64,000 nucleotides of DNA from Oxalobacter aliiformigenes (GTDB lineage Bacteria; Pseudomonadota; Gammaproteobacteria; Burkholderiales; Burkholderiaceae_D), in assembly GCF_027116575.1 (NCBI RefSeq), contig NZ_CP098252.1:558001-622000 (forward strand), written 5' to 3'. Positions 59,052-64,000 of this stretch are shown piece by piece (the stretch's first letter is position 1; every line of letters begins with the position of its first letter). The notes under the pieces were generated by a model. It searched no databases and had not been told where the DNA came from. It worked only from the letters and a program-made list of their open reading frames with translations. The position numbers and the translations under genes are program-made.

Positions 59052-59086
59052 GCGGGAACATGGATCCATGTTCCCGCTTTTTTTTA
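59052..59086 (+). terminator. Terminator of the cold shock gene
   Basis: A perfect 26-base palindrome at 59052-59077 (arms GCGGGAACATGGA / TCCATGTTCCCGC) followed by eight or more T. Confidence 0.93.
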
Positions 59087-59159
59087 CGGGAAACGAGTTT
59101 TTTCTGTCGTCTGTCCGGTCTGACGAATGAATGACGGCGAAAAAGTGAAAAACAAGTCT

Positions 59160-60377
59160 TCAGGACGGGATTTTAAACATTTTCCGCGAAACAGCCACCA
59201 GCCAGATGATGACGCACGATGTTCCGGCACACAGACTGATGGTTCCGACCGCCATCGTCAGAACCGGCCAGTTCAGGGAACACAACATCATGGAAAGACT
59301 GCCGAAGAGCAGGGCAACACATCCCCAGAGAGAACCGACCGTTCCGTTGTCTGTATCCATCTGGTTCATGATCAGCATGGTGCCGGCCGGTCTGCATGCG
59401 CTGCCGAAGAAGGTGACAGGGACATAGAGCAGGGCGAAGGCAAAAGGATTGATGGCACCGAATATCAGGATCAGGGAGCCGGAGACGGCAACACAGCCGA
59501 AACAAACCGTCAGGAAAAGCAGACGTGGCAGTTTGCGAAGAACTCGCATGTAAAGAATGGGGGCCAGCATCGCGAAGCAGCCGTTGAAGGCGAAGAAGTA
59601 ACTGTATTTCTCGGCCGACAGGTTAAACAGGTTCATGTAAATGAAAGAGGATGTGGACAGAAACGACATCACCGGCATGACCATGAGCGAGAAAATGATG
59701 AGCAGAACCAGATATCCCCTGTTGCGCAGGACAAATCCGATCCGTCCCAGTGACTGGAAGGCCGATCCGGCAGTCGGATTTTCAAGCGTTTCTTTCAAAA
59801 ACAGGGAAATGGTGAATGCCAGAATGCCGCAGAATGCCAGAACGACGAAAAGTCCGCGCCAGGAAACGAATTTCAGCAGAAAAGCGCCGATAACCGGCGC
59901 CAGCATGGGACAGAGGATGGTCAGTGTCTGTATCCAGACAAGAACTTTTTCCATGACAAGTCCCTTGAAATTGTCCTTGACAATCGCCATGGAGACAGCC
60001 TGAATGGCGCCGCTGCCGATTGCCTGGATGACCCGTCCGGTGATCAGAAGATAGATGCTGGTGGAAAAGACGCAGACAAGGCTGCCGGTGATATAGAGCG
60101 ACAGTCCCAGATAAAGGATCGGTTTGCGGCCGTATTTGTCGGTGAACGGTCCCCATAGCAGCATGGAAATGGCGAAAAACAGCATGAAGAAGCTGAGTGT
60201 GAAATTGGTCAGTTCAGGGGTTGTCGAGAAAAAACCGACCATTTTGGGCATCGCAGGCAAATACAGGTCGATAGAAAGCGGAACAAAGGCGCTCAGAAAA
60301 GCCAGAAAGGCGATCAATCCTCTGGCACCCAGAGGAAATACACCTGGGCGCAACGCTTCATTTTCTTCCTGCATCAT
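59160..60377 (-). CDS. Bcr/CflA-type multidrug efflux MFS transporter
   Basis: 405 residues with 12 membrane segments. The stretch LSIDLYLPAMPKMVGFFSTT is the Bcr/CflA start, GPFTDKYGRKPILYLGL is motif A of MFS drug transporters, and VIQAIGSGAIQAVSMAIVKD fits motif B/C region. It exports small toxic compounds with H+; substrates cannot be told. Confidence 0.9.
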   Translation of the reverse strand: MMQEENEALRPGVFPLGARGLIAFLAFLSAFVPLSIDLYLPAMPKMVGFFSTTPELTNFTLSFFMLFFAISMLLWGPFTDKYGRKPILYLGLSLYITGSLVCVFSTSIYLLITGRVIQAIGSGAIQAVSMAIVKDNFKGLVMEKVLVWIQTLTILCPMLAPVIGAFLLKFVSWRGLFVVLAFCGILAFTISLFLKETLENPTAGSAFQSLGRIGFVLRNRGYLVLLIIFSLMVMPVMSFLSTSSFIYMNLFNLSAEKYSYFFAFNGCFAMLAPILYMRVLRKLPRLLFLTVCFGCVAVSGSLILIFGAINPFAFALLYVPVTFFGSACRPAGTMLIMNQMDTDNGTVGSLWGCVALLFGSLSMMLCSLNWPVLTMAVGTISLCAGTSCVIIWLVAVSRKMFKIPS

Positions 60378-60684
60378 AGATAGTGTCCGGCATTAGGTTG
60401 TCAGTCAAAACCGGATGACGGCTGGCAACTTGCCCGGCCGTCATGGTTTTTCATCAATATAAGGGTTGTTCGAATAACAGGTGGCGAGGACGCCATTATA
60501 CGGTCTTCTTCAGGAGAGATCGTGACAGTGAACAGAAGTTTCGGTGTACGGATGGACCGTGTCAATAAACTCTTCTGGTCAATACGTATCAAATTGTTAC
60601 AGCGTTGCAGCAGAAAAGTTTTTTCTTCCGTCCGGATATAAAATCGTTTATGCGGCAGGAAAAAAAGAACGTTGCCGGCAGGGC
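60378..60684. other. Intergenic stretch upstream of the efflux gene
   Basis: 307 bases. Holds the efflux gene's promoter region; no gene or clear hairpin recognised. Confidence 0.4.
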
Positions 60685-61104
60685 TCAGTCAATCATCAGT
60701 TTGCGTATACTTTCCGGAAGAGGAGTCGATTTGCCGGTTTTGGGGTCGACCCAGACAACTTTGGAACCGCCGATGGCACAGATGGTATCCGGGGTGTCGC
60801 TGCGCCGGATTTCCTGTACGATATCAAAACTCGACCGGCCTGGAGAGCCGGCGTATGTTCTGATCTCGATTTCCCCCGGATAGGCGAGCGGTGCGTAATA
60901 GGTGCAGTAACAGTGAACGACGACAGTTTCCAGACCGGCGTTTTCCCCGCGGCCGATATGGGAGTACCATTCGATGCGGGCCTGTTCCAGGTAACGGAAA
61001 AAAACGGCGTTGTTGACATGGCCCATGGCATCCATATCGCCCCAGCGGATGGGAATGCGGGAAACGAAAACCGGTTTTTTTTCGGATAATCGGGCGCTCG
61101 TCAT
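60685..61104 (-). CDS. Acyl-CoA thioesterase (hotdog fold, 4HBT)
   Basis: 139 residues from the ATG at 61102-61104 (GGAG 9 bases upstream). The active-site motif RWGDMDAMGHVNNAVFFRYLEQ is the 4HBT signature with catalytic Asp. It hydrolyses acyl-CoA thioesters, of the YbgC/YbaW type. Divergent from the ETF-QO gene. Confidence 0.9.
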   Translation of the reverse strand: MTSARLSEKKPVFVSRIPIRWGDMDAMGHVNNAVFFRYLEQARIEWYSHIGRGENAGLETVVVHCYCTYYAPLAYPGEIEIRTYAGSPGRSSFDIVQEIRRSDTPDTICAIGGSKVVWVDPKTGKSTPLPESIRKLMID

Positions 61105-61218
61105 GTTGATTTTCTCCTTTATCACTTTGAAATTAACAGTTTGCCCGATATCATGTCATGATTTTGCGGTAAGCTCCATTACCGTCCATTTGCATTGACT
61201 GAATTTGTTATTTTAGAG

Positions 61219-62898
61219 ATGACCCAACAAGAATTGCCGGGTACGGAAGCGTTTGGTCCACGCGAGGCCATGGAATATGATGTGGTGATTGTCGGTGCGG
61301 GGCCTTCCGGTCTGTCTGCCGCTATCCGGATCAAACAGCTGGCCCGCAAAAGCGGACAGGATTTTTCGGTTTGTGTCCTTGAAAAAGGTTCGGAACCCGG
61401 TGCGCATATTCTTTCCGGCGCCGTGATGGATCCTGTTGCCCTGTCCGAACTGTTTCCCGACTGGAAGACCATGGGTGCCCCGGTAACCGTTCCGGTTTCA
61501 GAAGACCGTTTTCTTTTTCTGGGAGAAAAAATAGCCTGTAAAACACCCGAATGGATGTTGCCGAAAGCGATGCGCAACAAGGGCAATTATGTCGTTTCAC
61601 TGGCCAATTTTGTACGCTGGCTGGCACAACAGGCGGAAGAGCTCGGTGTGGACGTTTTCCCCGGATTCGCCGCCACAGAGGTGCTCTATGGTGAAAACGG
61701 TGTGGTCAGGGGAGTCGCCACAGGCAATATGGGGGTGGGAAAAGACGGAAAACCGACCAGTGCATTCCAGCCGGGAATGGAGCTTCATGCACGCTATACC
61801 CTGTTTGCGGAAGGAGCGAGAGGGCAGCTTGGGCGGCAGATCATTGACCGGTTCGGTCTCGATCGTGGCCGCGATCCCCAGAGTTATGCGATCGGTATCA
61901 AGGAAATCTGGCGGGTCAGACCATCGGTTCACCAGCCCGGGCTGGTGATGCACACAGTCGGATGGCCGCTGGATGCCGGCACTTATGGCGGTTCGTTCAT
62001 GTATCACATGGACAATAACGAGGTGGCGGTCGGATTTACGGTGGGACTGGCATATAGAAATCCTTGGTTGTCGCCGTTCGAGGAATTCCAGCGTTACAAG
62101 ACCCATCCGGCGATCAGGGGCGTTCTTGAGGGGGGCGAACGGCTTGCCTATGGCGCCCGCGCAATTGCGGCAGGCGGCATTCAGGCATTGCCGGAAATCA
62201 TTTTTCCGGGGGGAGCTCTTCTGGGGTGTGATGCCGGCTTTATGAATGGCGGGCGTATCAAGGGAATCCATGCCGCCATCAAGTCGGGGATGCTTGCCGC
62301 CGATGCGGTTTACGCGGCGCTGGCTGAAAACAGGCGGCAGGATATGTTGAATGCGTATCCCGATGCGTTCCGACAGTCATGGCTTTATGACGAACTGTTC
62401 AAAATCCGCAATTTCAAGCCGTGGATGGGAACCAATCTGTATGTCGGGACGCTGATGTTCGGTATCGATCAAGTTGTTTTCAGGGGGAAAGCCCCCTGGA
62501 CGCTTCATCGCAGGAAAGCCGATCATGAATATCTGTTGCCGGCATCCCGATGCCGGCCGATCAGTTATCCCCGGCCTGACGGAAAACTGACGTTTGATAT
62601 CGCGTCCTCACTGTACCTGTCCGGGACGATGCATGAGGAAAACCAGCCCCCTCATCTGACACTGAAAGACCGGGATGTGCCGCTGAAGGTCAATTTACCC
62701 GTTTATGCCGGTCCCGAGACGCGATATTGCCCGGCAGGCGTTTACGAGTACATAAAAGGTTCCGATGGCACCATGCGGCTTCAGATCAATGCGGCGAACT
62801 GTTTGCATTGCAAGACATGCGATATCAAGGATCCGACCGGCAATATTGTCTGGATCGCGCCGGAGGGGGGAGGCGGCCCGAATTACCCCGATATGTAA
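61219..62898 (+). CDS. Electron transfer flavoprotein-ubiquinone oxidoreductase
   Basis: 559 residues from the ATG at 61219 (a TTG at 61195 would add eight). FAD binding is at YDVVIVGAGPSGLSAAI; GLDRGRDPQSYAIGIKE and GGIQALPEIIFPGGALLGC follow; the 4Fe-4S cluster cysteines are the single one in RYCPAG plus NCLHCKTCDI. The protein passes electrons from ETF to the quinone pool at the inner membrane. No etfAB genes are in the window. With RquA nearby in the genome, rhodoquinone could be its partner; that is inference. Confidence 0.95.
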   Translation: MTQQELPGTEAFGPREAMEYDVVIVGAGPSGLSAAIRIKQLARKSGQDFSVCVLEKGSEPGAHILSGAVMDPVALSELFPDWKTMGAPVTVPVSEDRFLFLGEKIACKTPEWMLPKAMRNKGNYVVSLANFVRWLAQQAEELGVDVFPGFAATEVLYGENGVVRGVATGNMGVGKDGKPTSAFQPGMELHARYTLFAEGARGQLGRQIIDRFGLDRGRDPQSYAIGIKEIWRVRPSVHQPGLVMHTVGWPLDAGTYGGSFMYHMDNNEVAVGFTVGLAYRNPWLSPFEEFQRYKTHPAIRGVLEGGERLAYGARAIAAGGIQALPEIIFPGGALLGCDAGFMNGGRIKGIHAAIKSGMLAADAVYAALAENRRQDMLNAYPDAFRQSWLYDELFKIRNFKPWMGTNLYVGTLMFGIDQVVFRGKAPWTLHRRKADHEYLLPASRCRPISYPRPDGKLTFDIASSLYLSGTMHEENQPPHLTLKDRDVPLKVNLPVYAGPETRYCPAGVYEYIKGSDGTMRLQINAANCLHCKTCDIKDPTGNIVWIAPEGGGGPNYPDM

Positions 62899-63037
62899 GG
62901 GCTTTGTGCATAAATAAAACAGCTTTGGGCGAGAACACGTTTTTTTCTGATCCGCTTCGGCGTTTCGGGGGATGGGATGAGGTAAGATGAAGCATCATTC
63001 CCTGTAACGCTGACGTTCGGATTCTGGAGAAAACGTG

Positions 63038-64000
63038 ATGCAAAATACAGTAACGCCCACTGATGTACTGGAATGCGTCATTTCCGGTGATTTCCACGAT
63101 CCTTTTTCTGTTTTGGGTATGCATCGCGAGAGCGGCAGACTGTTTGTCAGGACATTGTTGCCGGGCGCAGTTTCCGTGTCGGTCGTTGATGCCCATTCGG
63201 GGAAAGAGCTGGTCAGGATGGAGCGGTTTGCGGATACGGCATTGTTTGATGCGGAAATTCCCGGACGGAAGGAGCCATTTCCCTATCGGCTGAAAATCGA
63301 TTGGGGAACGCATCGGCAGGAACTGGAAGATGCCTACCGTTTCCCGTGCGTACTGGGTGATATCGATGTCTGGCTGTTGTCGGAAGGGACGCATCATCGG
63401 CCTTACGAGAGGCTGGGTGCCCATCCCGCCGTGATGGAAGGAATCGCCGGTGTCAGTTTTGCCGTATGGGCCCCCAATGCACGGCGTGTTTCGGTTGTTG
63501 GTGATTTCAATGGCTGGGACGGGCGGCGACACATGATGCGCTACCGTTATGAATGTGGTGTCTGGGAGATGTTCATTCCACATGTCATGCCGGGTGATCT
63601 GTACAAGTATGAAATCAAGGATATTGCCGGAGAAATCCGGCTGAAGGCCGATCCATACGCTTTCCGTGCACAGTTGCGTCCGGATACGGCATCTGTCGTG
63701 CACGGGTTGCCTCCGGCTGTTCCTTCTGACGAGCGGCGCAAGGCCGCCAATGCGCCGGATGCACCTGTCAGCATATACGAGGTTCATCTGGGGTCCTGGC
63801 GTTTGCCGGGGGATGGGCGTCGCTGGCTGACGTACCGTGAACTGGCCGAACAGCTGATTCCGTATGTCAAGAGTCTTGCGTTCACCCATATCGAGCTGAT
63901 GCCGGTCAACGAATACCCCTATGATGATTCATGGGGGTATCAGTCTACGGGGATCTATGCGCCGACGGCCCGGTTCGGGACACCGGATGATTTCCGTTAT
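63038..64000 (+). CDS. glgB: 1,4-alpha-glucan branching enzyme, cut off by the window end
   Basis: From the ATG at 63038 (GGAG eight bases before) 321 codons are open to the window end. MQNTVTPTDVLECVISGDFHD is followed by the N-terminal carbohydrate-binding modules, with VSFAVWAPNARRVSVVGDFN and WDGRRHMMR, then YEVHLGSWR and HIELMPVNEYPYDDSWGYQ entering the GH13 barrel. GlgB makes the alpha-1,6 branches of glycogen; the family is about 630-730 residues, so somewhat under half is here. Its catalytic acids lie beyond the window. Confidence 0.96.
   Translation, partial: MQNTVTPTDVLECVISGDFHDPFSVLGMHRESGRLFVRTLLPGAVSVSVVDAHSGKELVRMERFADTALFDAEIPGRKEPFPYRLKIDWGTHRQELEDAYRFPCVLGDIDVWLLSEGTHHRPYERLGAHPAVMEGIAGVSFAVWAPNARRVSVVGDFNGWDGRRHMMRYRYECGVWEMFIPHVMPGDLYKYEIKDIAGEIRLKADPYAFRAQLRPDTASVVHGLPPAVPSDERRKAANAPDAPVSIYEVHLGSWRLPGDGRRWLTYRELAEQLIPYVKSLAFTHIELMPVNEYPYDDSWGYQSTGIYAPTARFGTPDDFRY

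Overview
The window is bacterial chromosome with about 50 recognisable genes, densely packed, looking close to 50% GC. The gene orders rpsP-rimM-trmD-rplS / CoA pyrophosphatase / CbiB-like / relA, dusB-fis-purH-ruvC-ruvA-ruvB and tyrS-M23 peptidase-anmK-dtd are those of Burkholderiales (Betaproteobacteria). The modest GC, malate synthase G, an RquA-type rhodoquinone enzyme and acetate kinase without a neighbouring pta point to an anaerobic or gut member, most like Oxalobacter (Oxalobacteraceae). The genus is an inference from content, not from a marker gene search.

Region by region. 1-1880: end of aat (cut by the window edge), a TIR-like (ThsB-type) protein, a zinc-ribbon NUDIX hydrolase, then initiator tRNA-fMet. 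2.0-7.6 kb, all minus: a PutP-type symporter, a radical SAM protein, an AAA+ ATPase with an unassigned N-terminal half, and an NAD-dependent epimerase. 7.6-10.8 kb: a long AT-rich leader with inverted repeats, then a secreted autotransporter. 10.9-13.5 kb: a frameshifted acetolactate synthase gene behind an AEC-family transporter. 13.7-17.3 kb: tRNA-Lys, tsaD, ackA and rquA. 17.3-23.6 kb: the ribosomal/tRNA-modification cluster, then CoA pyrophosphatase, a CbiB-like protein and relA. 23.7-26.0 kb: an accessory-looking patch of three membrane genes, one with a Lar-like zinc ribbon and one built from two tandem copies of the same unit. 26.4-29.2 kb: glcB, then a truncated integrase next to tRNA-Leu. 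29.2-37.1 kb: a minus-strand block covering Holliday-junction processing (ruvCAB), purine synthesis (purH), fis, dusB, mutT, dtd and small hydrolases. 37.5-46.6 kb: peptidoglycan recycling and remodelling (anmK, M23 peptidase, pgeF), tyrS, spoT-rpoZ-gmk, bamD, rluD. 47.4-56 kb: rimO-metC, a LOG protein, a secreted gamma-glutamyltransferase, serS, gdhA. 56-64 kb: a frameshifted XRE regulator with two palindromic operators, rarA, an ADP-ribose NUDIX hydrolase, cspA, a Bcr/CflA-type efflux pump, a thioesterase, ETF-quinone oxidoreductase, and the first 321 codons of glgB.

Much of the window is housekeeping: translation and its quality control (fMet, Lys and Leu tRNAs, rpsP, rplS, rimM, rimO, trmD, tsaD, dtd, rluD, serS, tyrS, dusB), stringent response (relA as synthetase, spoT with an intact hydrolase motif) and nucleotide clean-up (four NUDIX hydrolases). 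RquA and ETF-QO both act at the quinone pool and fit anaerobic respiration. The accessory material worth following is the TIR/NUDIX pair, the duplicated membrane protein, the Lar-like membrane protein, the AAA+ ATPase, the inverted-repeat leader of the autotransporter, two single-base frameshifts and the integrase scar. No CRISPR array, rRNA operon, complete insertion sequence or complete defence operon was seen.
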